This document shows positions 1-6,938 of a stretch of DNA of 24,916 bases, one piece after another. The notes below the pieces were generated by a model that had not been told where the DNA came from, made no database searches, and was given only the letters and a program-made list of their open reading frames with translations. The DNA is taken from the NCBI GenBank assembly GCA_019746155.1, contig JAIESJ010000261.1, positions 1 to 24,916 on the forward strand, read 5' to 3'. The DNA comes from Burkholderiales bacterium (lineage in GTDB: Bacteria > Pseudomonadota > Gammaproteobacteria > Burkholderiales > SG8-41). Position numbers and translations under genes: made by a program. Position 1 is the first letter of the stretch. Every line of letters starts with the position of its first letter.

Positions 1-896
1 TCCTCGAGCGGGATCGGGCCGATGATGCCGAAATGGTTGCGCGTCGGCATCAGAAACACCGGCACCGCGCCGGTCATGGTGATCGCGTGCAGGATGGATT
101 TGTGGCAGTTGCGGTCGACGATCACCACGTCGCCCGGCGCAACCGTTGAATGCCACACCATCTTGTTCGAGGTCGAGGTGCCGTTGGTGACGAAAAACAG
201 GTGATCGCAGCTGAAGATGCGCGCCGCGTTGCGTTCCGAGGCCGCCACCGGCCCCGAGTGGTCGAGCAGTTGCCCCAGCTCGTCCACCGCGTTGCAAACG
301 TCGGCGCGCAGCATGTTCTCGCCGAAGAATTGGTGAAACATGCGGCCGACCGGGCTTTTCAGGAAAGCCACCCCGCCTGAATGGCCGGGGCAGTGCCAGG
401 AATAGGAGCCGTCCTGCGCATAATGAGTGAGCGCGCGGAAAAAAGGCGGCGCCAGGCTGTCGAGATAAGTCTTGGCCTCGCGCACGATGTAGCGCGCGAC
501 GAACTCCGGCGTGTCCTCGAACATGTGAATGAAGCCGTGCAGTTCGCGCAGCACGTCGTTCGGTATGTGGCGCGAGGTACCGGTTTCGCCATAGAGAAAA
601 ATCGGGATTTCGGCGTTGCGGAAGCGGATTTCCTTGACGAAAGCCCGCAGCTCCCTGATCGTCGCCTCCGCCTCCTCGGGCGAACCGACGATCTCCTCGT
701 CGTCGATGGACAGGATGAAGGCCGAGGCCCGGCTTTGCTGCTGGGCAAAGCTCGACAGATCGACGTAGCTCGTCACGCCCACCACTTCCAGGCCCTCGTC
801 CTCGATGGCTTTGGAGAGCGCCCGGATGCCGAGCCCGCTCGCGTTCTCGGAGCGGAAATCCTCGTCGATGATGATGACCGGAAATTTGAATCTCAC
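1..896 (-). CDS. Orn/Lys/Arg decarboxylase, PLP-dependent, 3' end outside window
   Basis: This is the N-terminal ~298 residues of a biodegradative-type lysine/ornithine/arginine decarboxylase, a family of about 750 residues that makes cadaverine, putrescine or agmatine with PLP. Residues 1-115 form the response-regulator-like N-terminal wing domain. The aminotransferase-fold core follows, with HCPGHSGG (168-175) and TNGTSTSNK (237-245), both typical of the family. The PLP lysine would lie beyond the window edge. The start is GTG at 894-896, because TAG lies in frame just upstream (906-908) and AGGAG is well spaced before the GTG. It is the last gene of the mrp-dcd-decarboxylase group, separated from dcd by 281 bp that contain a repeat element. 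Substrate specificity cannot be read from this part. Confidence 0.92.
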   Translation of the reverse strand, partial: MRFKFPVIIIDEDFRSENASGLGIRALSKAIEDEGLEVVGVTSYVDLSSFAQQQSRASAFILSIDDEEIVGSPEEAEATIRELRAFVKEIRFRNAEIPIFLYGETGTSRHIPNDVLRELHGFIHMFEDTPEFVARYIVREAKTYLDSLAPPFFRALTHYAQDGSYSWHCPGHSGGVAFLKSPVGRMFHQFFGENMLRADVCNAVDELGQLLDHSGPVAASERNAARIFSCDHLFFVTNGTSTSNKMVWHSTVAPGDVVIVDRNCHKSILHAITMTGAVPVFLMPTRNHFGIIGPIPLE

Positions 897-953
897 GGCG
901 CGCTCCTATGGATTCAGCCCGGGGACGACCGGGCGTGCTGTGTGATTATCCGC

Positions 954-1174
954 TAGCAGCCTGTCGAACTCGGCTCCATTCATCGGAACACATGGCGTTA
1001 ACGAATCGCGGCTGATCGATGCTTCGGCGACAGGCTGCTTAAGAAAAAAATCTTGCATGTCGAAACGCTGTGTCGGCCGCAACAGATATCCCTTGCATGG
1101 CGTTCTTTTCACTCCGTCTTCGGTGCTTTTCATTTTAGAGGAGTTTGTCGAACACAAGTCCGACAAACTCCTAG
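954..1174. repeat. Family 1 composite palindromic element, copy A (MITE/REP-like)
   Basis: The left part is a hairpin unit with arms GCAGCCTGTCG (956-966) and CGACAGGCTGC (1028-1038). The right part is a hairpin with 12-bp arms AGGAGTTTGTCG (1139-1150) and CGACAAACTCCT (1161-1172). About 100 bp of conserved sequence lie between them. The same arrangement recurs at 22177-22636, and a minimal version at 20857-20894. The outer ends resemble each other as inverted repeats (CTAGCAGCCTGTCG and CTAGGAGTTTGTCG). The right end abuts the dcd stop codon, where GATCTAG is directly duplicated (1171-1184). No protein is encoded. It occupies most of the dcd-decarboxylase gap. Confidence 0.85.
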
Positions 1175-1177
1175 ATC

Positions 1178-1750
1178 CTAGATCTTGGGCAGGGTGACAC
1201 CGACCTGGCCCTGGTACTTCCCGTCGCGGTCCTTGTAGGACGTCTCGCAGACGTCATCGGCAGCCGATTCGAGAAAGATGACCTGCGCCACGCCTTCATT
1301 GGCATAGATTTTCGCGGGCAGCGGCGTGGTGTTGGAAAACTCCAGCGTGACAAAGCCCTCCCACTCCGGCTCCAGCGGCGTCACGTTGACGATGATGCCG
1401 CAGCGGGCGTAGGTCGACTTGCCGAGGCAGATGGTGAGCACGTTGCGCGGGATGCGAAAGTACTCGACGGTGCGGGCGAGCGCGAAGGAATTCGGGGGGA
1501 TGATGCAGACGTCGCCCTTGAAATCGACAAAGGAACGCTCGTCGAATTTCTTGGGATCGACAATGGTGCTGTTGATATTGGTGAAAATCTTGAATTCGCT
1601 GGAACAGCGGATATCGTAGCCGTAGCTCGAGGTGCCGTAAGACACCAGCTTGTGTCCGTTCGCCTGTTTGATCTGATCGGGCTCGAACGGCTCGATCATG
1701 CGGTGGCTCTCCGCCATGCGGCGGATCCAGCGGTCGGATTTTATGCTCAT
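1178..1750 (-). CDS. dcd: dCTP deaminase
   Basis: Cytosolic homotrimeric enzyme that deaminates dCTP to dUTP for thymidylate synthesis. The protein is 190 residues, the usual length for Dcd (E. coli 193). Visible family motifs are GKSTYARCGI (110-119), which binds the phosphates, and the segment TPLEPEWEG..TLEFSN (124-140), containing the catalytic glutamate (E137). The C-terminus GQVGVTLPKI is typical. The start ATG has no clear Shine-Dalgarno sequence; the 83 bp to mrp are mostly an imperfect palindrome. It lies downstream of mrp on the same strand and is probably cotranscribed with it. Confidence 0.97.
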   Translation of the reverse strand: MSIKSDRWIRRMAESHRMIEPFEPDQIKQANGHKLVSYGTSSYGYDIRCSSEFKIFTNINSTIVDPKKFDERSFVDFKGDVCIIPPNSFALARTVEYFRIPRNVLTICLGKSTYARCGIIVNVTPLEPEWEGFVTLEFSNTTPLPAKIYANEGVAQVIFLESAADDVCETSYKDRDGKYQGQVGVTLPKI

Positions 1751-1824
1751 GTTGCGAGTTGCGGGTCCGGGTTCCGGGTTAAAAGAACGTGATTTTCAAC
1801 TCGAAACCCGAAACCCGCAACCGG
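1751..1824. repeat. Imperfect palindrome between mrp and dcd
   Basis: Two arms of about 23 bp built from GGGTTNCGGGTT-type units (around 1758-1780, and 1798-1822 in reverse complement) flank a ~17-nt loop. A GC-rich palindrome of this kind could act as a processing or stability hairpin in an mrp-dcd transcript. It has no T-run, so I do not call it a terminator. Confidence 0.6.
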
Positions 1825-1833
1825 AAACCGCTT

Positions 1834-2922
1834 TTAGGTGTTCTGGACAACGATCTTGGGAAACGCCGCCGAATGGTCCTGCTGCCTCTCGGCGATCTTG
1901 ACCGCCACCCGGCGGGCGATTTCCCGGTAAATCTGCGCCACCCGCCCGTCGGGATCGGATACCACCGTCGGCTTGCCGGAATCAGTCTGCTCGCGAATAC
2001 TGATATCCAGCGGCAGCGCCCCGAGCAGTTCCACCTCGTAATCCTTGCCCATGCGGCTGCCCCCGCCCTCGCCAAAAATGCGCTCCTCATGCCCGCACTT
2101 GGAGCAGATATGGATGGACATGTTCTCAACGATGCCGAGAATGGGAATGCCGACTTTCTCGAACATCTTGAGCCCCTTGCGGGCGTCGATCAGCGCAATG
2201 TCCTGGGGCGTGGTGACGATGACGGCGCCGGTCACCGGCACGCGCTGGGCCAGCGTGAGCTGGATATCGCCGGTGCCCGGCGGCAGATCCACCACCAGAT
2301 AGTCGATGTCGCGCCACCTGGTCTCGTTCAGCAGTTGCTCCAGCGCCTGGGTCACCATCGGCCCGCGCCACACCATGGGCGTTTCGACATCGATCAGGAA
2401 GCCGATCGACATCGCCTGCAGGCCATGGCCTTCCATCGGCTCCAGGCTCTTGCCGTCCTTCGATTCGGGACGGCCGCTGATGCCCAGCATCATCGGCTGC
2501 GAGGGGCCGTAGATGTCGGCGTCCAGCACGCCGACGTTCGCGCCTTCGGCCGCCAGAGCCAGCGCCAGGTTGACCGCGGTCGTGCTCTTGCCCACCCCGC
2601 CCTTGCCGGAAGCGACCGCAATGATGTTCTTAACGCCCGGGATGAGTTTCACGCCGCGCTGCACCGCATGCGAGACGATTTTCATCGAGACGTTGACGGT
2701 CACGCTGCCGACGCCGGGCAGGCTCTTCAGGCGGGCGGCGATTTCCCTGCGGATCGGCTCGATCTGGCTTTTCGCCGGGTAGCTCAGCAGAATATCGACC
2801 GACACCTTGTCGCCATCGATCCTGATATTGCGCGCGGACTTGGTCGAAACGTAGTCCTGACGGGTGTTTGGATCAACCAGCGCCTTGAGCGCGTCTTGTA
2901 CTTGCTGTTCCGTTACGGCCAT
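1834..2922 (-). CDS. mrp: Mrp/ApbC iron-sulfur cluster carrier P-loop ATPase
   Basis: Cytosolic Fe-S cluster carrier of the Mrp/Nbp35 family. The protein is 362 residues. Residues 1-90 form the MIP18/DUF59 domain. The deviant Walker A GKGGVGKST is at 106-114, DADIYGPSQP at 134-143, and VDLPPGTGD, the nucleotide-binding switch, near 211-219. The CxxC pair C273/C276 in HICSKCG bridges the Fe-S cluster between subunits. It is transcribed divergently from metG across 184 bp and is followed by dcd. The mrp-metG divergence is common in proteobacteria. Confidence 0.96.
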   Translation of the reverse strand: MAVTEQQVQDALKALVDPNTRQDYVSTKSARNIRIDGDKVSVDILLSYPAKSQIEPIRREIAARLKSLPGVGSVTVNVSMKIVSHAVQRGVKLIPGVKNIIAVASGKGGVGKSTTAVNLALALAAEGANVGVLDADIYGPSQPMMLGISGRPESKDGKSLEPMEGHGLQAMSIGFLIDVETPMVWRGPMVTQALEQLLNETRWRDIDYLVVDLPPGTGDIQLTLAQRVPVTGAVIVTTPQDIALIDARKGLKMFEKVGIPILGIVENMSIHICSKCGHEERIFGEGGGSRMGKDYEVELLGALPLDISIREQTDSGKPTVVSDPDGRVAQIYREIARRVAVKIAERQQDHSAAFPKIVVQNT

Positions 2923-3106
2923 ATCGTCATCCTCAATATTACTGCGAGTAGGGCGCGATTGTAATCACATTTTCGCCCTGCGCCTACCACAACCACAACC
3001 CCTTAGGCGGCAAGGTTTTCCCGCTGCCGCAGGCCGGCGCCGGGCCGGACGGGGGACGTAAACCCGCATTTGTTACAATTCGACTCTTCAAGTTCCGGCA
3101 GCACCC
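2923..3106. promoter_or_regulatory. Divergent mrp/metG promoter region
   Basis: 184 bp between divergent starts. On the plus strand, TACAAT (3074-3079), 27 bp before the metG ATG, is a good -10 box. On the minus strand, TACAAT (2963-2958), about 36 bp before the mrp ATG, is another. Neither has a convincing -35 box at the expected distance, so only the -10 boxes are suggested. The middle (3020-3058) is very GC-rich. Confidence 0.4.
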
Positions 3107-5302
3107 ATGAAAAAACGCCGTATTTTCGTCACTTCCGCGCTACCGTACGCCAACGGCGCGATCCACCTCGGCCATCTGGTCGAGTACATCCAGACCGATA
3201 TCTGGGTGCGCTTCCAGCGCATGCGGGGCCATGAGGTGCACTACGTCGGCGCCGACGACACCCACGGCACGCCGATCATGCTGCGCGCCCAGAGCGAAGG
3301 CATCACGCCCGAGCAACTGATCGCGCGGGTGTGGCAGGAGCACAAGCGCGACTTCGACGATTTTCTCATCAGCTTCGACAACTACCACTCGACCCACGCG
3401 GACGAGACGCGCGTGCTCGCCGAGGAAATCTACCGCCGGCTCGATCAGGCCCAGCTCATCACCCGGCGCTCGGTCGAGCAGTTCTACGACCCGGTCAAGG
3501 CAATGTTCCTGCCGGACCGTTTCATCAAGGGCGAGTGCCCCAAATGCGGCGCGAAGGATCAGTACGGCGACTCGTGCGAGGTATGCGGCGCGACCTACGC
3601 GCCGACCGACCTCAAGAACCCGTATTCGACGGTGTCGGGCGCGGCGCCGGTGCGCAAGGCGTCGGAACATTATTTCTTCAAGCTCGGCGACTGCGCCGGG
3701 TTCCTGAAGGAATGGACGCGATCGGGCACACTGCAGCCCGAAGCCGCGAACAAGATGGCCGAGTGGTTCGCGGCGGGACTCAACGACTGGGATATCTCGC
3801 GCGACGCGCCCTACTTCGGCTTCGAAATCCCCGGCGCGCCCGGCAAGTACTTCTACGTCTGGCTCGACGCGCCGGTCGGCTATTTCGGCAGCCTGCGCAA
3901 TTACTGCGACAAGCAGAAGGCTGAGGGGAAAACCATCGACTTCGACGCCTTCACCGACGCCGCCAAAGCCGCCGCCGAAAAAACCGAGATGGTGCATTTC
4001 ATCGGCAAGGACATCCTCTACTTCCACGCGCTGTTCTGGCCGGCGATGCTGAAGAACGCCGGCTATCGCACCCCGACCAGCATCTACGCTCACGGCTTTC
4101 TCACCGTCAACGGCGAAAAGATGTCCAAGTCGCGCGGCACTTTCATCACCGCCGAGAGCTACATCCAGCAGGGCCTCAATCCCGAGTGGCTGCGCTACTA
4201 CTACGCCGCGAAGCTCAACTCGACCATGGAGGACATCGACCTCAACCTCGATGATTTTGTGGCGCGGGTGAACAGCGATTTGGTTGGGAAATACGTCAAT
4301 ATTGCGAGCCGGGCAGCGGGCTTTCTTACGAAGCACTTCCATGGCGCAATTACGAACCTCTGGTTGCCATTGCCACCGGACCGCGAGCCAACGCGCAATT
4401 TTTTCATCCAAGACATTCTTGACGACGCCAAGATCATCGAAACGCATTTCGAAAGCCGTCGTTTCAACTTGGCAATCTCCGCAATTATGGGCGTTGCCGA
4501 CAAGGTTAATAGATACTGGGATGAGCAAAAACCTTGGGACAAGGCCAAGCATTTATCTGATACGGCTAACAAAACAGCTTTGCACGATGCGTGCAGCATC
4601 ACGATAGAATGTTTCCGGCTGCTCACAATATTCCTGAAACCAGTGCTGCCAAGACTTGCCCGTGAAGCAGAACAGTTTCTTGGGCTAATTAGTCCACTTC
4701 TGTGGGCAGACTTGGAGAAGACTCTTACTGCCGGCCATCGAATCAACAACTACAAACATCTAATGACTCGCATCGACCCCAAGCAGATGACCGCGCTAGT
4801 CGAAGCCAACAAGGAAAGCTTGAAGCCCGCCGCACCGCCGCCGCATTCGCAGCAGCGCCACGCCGGGCACCAGGCGCACACCGTGAAGATGGCAGGAGGT
4901 TCAGTGAATACCCAAGCTCCACCCTCACCCCATGCTCCTCTCCCTGAGGGCGAGGGAAGCGTCAGTGGCGCCCCGCAGATAACAATCGACGACTTCTCGA
5001 AGATTGATTTGCGGGTCGCCAGAATTACGATGGCCGAACACGTCGAAGGCGCGGACAAGCTCTTGAAGCTCACGCTCGACGTCGGCAGCCTCGGCACGCG
5101 CCAGGTGTTCGCCGGTATCAAGTCGGCCTACGATCCGGAAACACTCAAGGGCAGGCTCACGGTAGTGGTCGCCAACCTCGCGCCGCGCAAAATGAAGTTC
5201 GGCATGTCCGAAGGCATGGTGCTGGCCGCTTCCGGCAACGGTCCGGGGCTGTTCCTGCTCTCGCCGGACTCCGGCGCGCAACCCGGCATGAAGGTCAAAT
5301 AA
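3107..5302 (+). CDS. metG: Methionyl-tRNA synthetase
   Basis: Charges tRNA-Met with methionine in the cytosol. The protein is 731 residues. The class I signature is HLGH (20-23). The zinc-knuckle cysteines are C144, C147, C157 and C160, and KMSKS is at 338-342. An anticodon-binding helical domain lies at about 390-560. After a linker comes the C-terminal EMAP/Trbp111 tRNA-binding domain (about 627-731), which provides dimerization and tRNA affinity. Two oddities stand out. The segment at about 4280-4770 is much poorer in GC (about 47% in lines I counted, against about 65% in a line of the 5' part) and has different codon use. The linker residues 605-618 (PPSPHAPLPEGEGS) are encoded by a family 3 palindromic repeat that stays in frame. 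Confidence 0.97.
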   Translation: MKKRRIFVTSALPYANGAIHLGHLVEYIQTDIWVRFQRMRGHEVHYVGADDTHGTPIMLRAQSEGITPEQLIARVWQEHKRDFDDFLISFDNYHSTHADETRVLAEEIYRRLDQAQLITRRSVEQFYDPVKAMFLPDRFIKGECPKCGAKDQYGDSCEVCGATYAPTDLKNPYSTVSGAAPVRKASEHYFFKLGDCAGFLKEWTRSGTLQPEAANKMAEWFAAGLNDWDISRDAPYFGFEIPGAPGKYFYVWLDAPVGYFGSLRNYCDKQKAEGKTIDFDAFTDAAKAAAEKTEMVHFIGKDILYFHALFWPAMLKNAGYRTPTSIYAHGFLTVNGEKMSKSRGTFITAESYIQQGLNPEWLRYYYAAKLNSTMEDIDLNLDDFVARVNSDLVGKYVNIASRAAGFLTKHFHGAITNLWLPLPPDREPTRNFFIQDILDDAKIIETHFESRRFNLAISAIMGVADKVNRYWDEQKPWDKAKHLSDTANKTALHDACSITIECFRLLTIFLKPVLPRLAREAEQFLGLISPLLWADLEKTLTAGHRINNYKHLMTRIDPKQMTALVEANKESLKPAAPPPHSQQRHAGHQAHTVKMAGGSVNTQAPPSPHAPLPEGEGSVSGAPQITIDDFSKIDLRVARITMAEHVEGADKLLKLTLDVGSLGTRQVFAGIKSAYDPETLKGRLTVVVANLAPRKMKFGMSEGMVLAASGNGPGLFLLSPDSGAQPGMKVK
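4919..4960. repeat. Family 3 palindromic repeat inside metG linker
   Basis: The DNA has the CCACCCTCACCCC...CTCCCTGAGGG pattern, with near-palindromic arms CCTCTCCC and GGGCGAGG around TGA. It matches the intergenic elements at 23415-23460 and 24249-24356. Here it is translated as PSPHAPLPEGEG, in the hydrophilic linker before the C-terminal tRNA-binding domain. Confidence 0.75.
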
Positions 5303-5329
5303 CCGCATGTCGTTAATTTATTCAATTAA

Positions 5330-5527
5330 AACAATGAGATACGTATAGACGATGTCGAAGCTGTCGCGATTGAAATTCCGCTGAAGAAGATGTTTGCGCT
5401 GACCCACGCCAGCCGCGACCGGAAGACGCTGCTTGAAGCCATCGCCCGCGTCGATTGCGCGGTCTGGTACCTGGCGGGCAAGGCGCTGAGGAAAAGCAGA
5501 CGATGTATTCACATTTGCGGCGACTGA
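5330..5527 (+). pseudogene. Possible coding remnant, unidentified
   Basis: An open frame with coding-like composition reads IDDVEAVAIEIPLKKMFAL followed by residues ending ARVDCAVWYLAGKALRK. It begins just after an in-frame TAA (5327-5329) without a plausible start. The first ATG is at 5390 and gives 45 residues, and no ribosome-binding site is evident. It runs 25 bases past the start of the hydrolase gene in another frame. I do not recognise the family. It may be the tail of a truncated gene or a spurious frame. Confidence 0.25.
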
Positions 5528-6372
5528 TCGCCTGTCTGTTCCTGCTTGTCGAATCCGCCGCCCACGCGAGCCTGGATCCACAATGGGTTGAATTTCCGGC
5601 ACTCAAGGAATTTAACGGCGAGCCGGTGGAACTGGGCGGCTGGCTTTACCGTCCCGAGGGGCGCGGCCCTTTCCCCGCGCTCGTGCTGCTGCACGGCTGC
5701 GGCGGCATGTATACCGCTCAGGGCCACCTCACTGCCTCGTACCGTCACTGGGGGACACTGCTGAGCGAAGAAGGTTACGTCACCCTGCTCGTCGACAGTT
5801 TCAATCCGCGCGGCTACGGCTCGATCTGCAACCTGCAAAAACGCCCCGTTCTCGCGAGTCGTGAACGGGTCGAAGACGCGTACGCGGCGCTGCATTGGCT
5901 CACGCGCCAGCCTGAGGTTGCGCCCGGACGCGTTGGCCTCATCGGCTGGTCGAACGGCGGAACCGGCACACTTTACGCGATGCGCTCGGCAACGCAACCT
6001 CAAGGAGACGGGTTTCGCGCTGCTGTCGCGTTCTACCCGGGCTGTGGCACGATTTCCAAGGCCAGGACGCCGTATACGCCTTATGCGCCGCTGCTGATCC
6101 TGATCGGCGAGGCCGACGACTGGACGCCCGCCGCCCCTTGCAAGCAGGTCGCCGACCAGGCAAAAGCCATAGGAGCACCGCTCGATATCGTCACCTACCC
6201 CGGAGCACACCACGGTTTCGACCGGATCGATTCCCCGGTGCGCTACCGCCCCGATGTGCGCAACGTGAACCGGCCCGACCGCCTGGGAGCCACTGTCGGC
6301 GGACACCCTCAGGCGCGCACCGATGCGATCGGGCGCACCCAAGCGTTTCTCGCGCGGGTCCTGAAGAACTGA
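5503..6372 (+). CDS. Exported dienelactone-hydrolase-family protein
   Basis: An alpha/beta-hydrolase of the dienelactone hydrolase type, 289 residues, probably periplasmic. The chosen ATG starts a signal peptide (MYSHLRR, then a hydrophobic core, ending AAHA at about 18-21) and has GAGGA upstream. A longer reading from 5455 would hide the signal peptide. LLHGCGG (62-68) forms the oxyanion-hole strand. GWSNGG (148-153) carries nucleophile Ser150, GEADDW (202-207) the acid Asp, and GAHHGFD (234-240) the catalytic His. The substrate is unknown. It converges on hyfI with only 4 bp between stop codons and no visible terminator. Confidence 0.85.
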   Translation: MYSHLRRLIACLFLLVESAAHASLDPQWVEFPALKEFNGEPVELGGWLYRPEGRGPFPALVLLHGCGGMYTAQGHLTASYRHWGTLLSEEGYVTLLVDSFNPRGYGSICNLQKRPVLASRERVEDAYAALHWLTRQPEVAPGRVGLIGWSNGGTGTLYAMRSATQPQGDGFRAAVAFYPGCGTISKARTPYTPYAPLLILIGEADDWTPAAPCKQVADQAKAIGAPLDIVTYPGAHHGFDRIDSPVRYRPDVRNVNRPDRLGATVGGHPQARTDAIGRTQAFLARVLKN

Positions 6373-6376
6373 ATCG

Positions 6377-6910
6377 CTACGGCTCGCGCGGAACCGGCGT
6401 CCTCCGGGCGTTCAGCGCGGTCAGAATGCCCTGCATGATCGCAAACGGCGGCGGCGGGCAGCCCGGTACTGCGACATCCACCGGAATTACGTTCGACACT
6501 TTGCCGCAGCTCGCGTAGCTCTCGCCGAAAATGCCGCCGGTGCAACCGCAGTCGCCGATCGCCACCACCAGTTTCGGCTCCGGCATCGCCTCGTAGGTAC
6601 GCTTCAACGCCGTTTCCATGTGGCGCGACACCGGCCCCGTCACCAGCAGCAGATCGGCATGACGCGGGCTCGCGACGAATTTGATGCCCAGCCCTTCGAG
6701 ATTGTAATAGGGATGGTTGAGCGCGTTGATCTCGAGCTCGCAGCCGTTGCACGAACCGGCGTCGACATGGCGGATAGTGAGCGCGCCGGAAAAATTTTTG
6801 AGAACTTCAGACTGCAGCCGCTGCGCCACGGCGCGCAGCGCCTCGTCGGCTTGCGGATAGGCCTCGGTCTTGATGCCGGTTTTTACGATCTGTTTGAGCA
6901 GTTGAAACAT
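6377..6910 (-). CDS. hyfI: Hydrogenase-4/complex-I-like small subunit (HyfI/NuoB type)
   Basis: 177 residues, the 20-kDa subunit that carries the proximal [4Fe-4S] cluster (N2-like) on the membrane-arm interface. Cluster cysteines are visible in GSCNGCE, GDCGCTGG and PGCPPPP. It is shorter than E. coli HyfI (about 252). AAGGA precedes the ATG at a good distance. It is the last gene of the six-gene minus-strand operon, 28 bp after hyfG. The symbol follows the E. coli hyf paralogue; the partner large subunit here cannot bind Ni-Fe, so hydrogenase activity is not implied. Confidence 0.9.
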   Translation of the reverse strand: MFQLLKQIVKTGIKTEAYPQADEALRAVAQRLQSEVLKNFSGALTIRHVDAGSCNGCELEINALNHPYYNLEGLGIKFVASPRHADLLLVTGPVSRHMETALKRTYEAMPEPKLVVAIGDCGCTGGIFGESYASCGKVSNVIPVDVAVPGCPPPPFAIMQGILTALNARRTPVPREP

Positions 6911-6938
6911 AAAATCCTTAAGCCTCTGTGGCTATTGT

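Noticed and set aside
906..1166. 86-codon frame on the minus strand between dcd and the decarboxylase
   Set aside because: Lies entirely over the family 1 repeat and has no ribosome-binding site or domain.
1139..1172. 12-bp hairpin after dcd as a dedicated terminator
   Set aside because: Belongs to the dispersed family 1 element and lacks a T-run on the dcd strand; termination is possible but not indicated.
3140..4552. Long open frame antisense to metG
   Set aside because: High-GC shadow of a gene with all synthetase motifs; the antisense protein has no recognisable domain.
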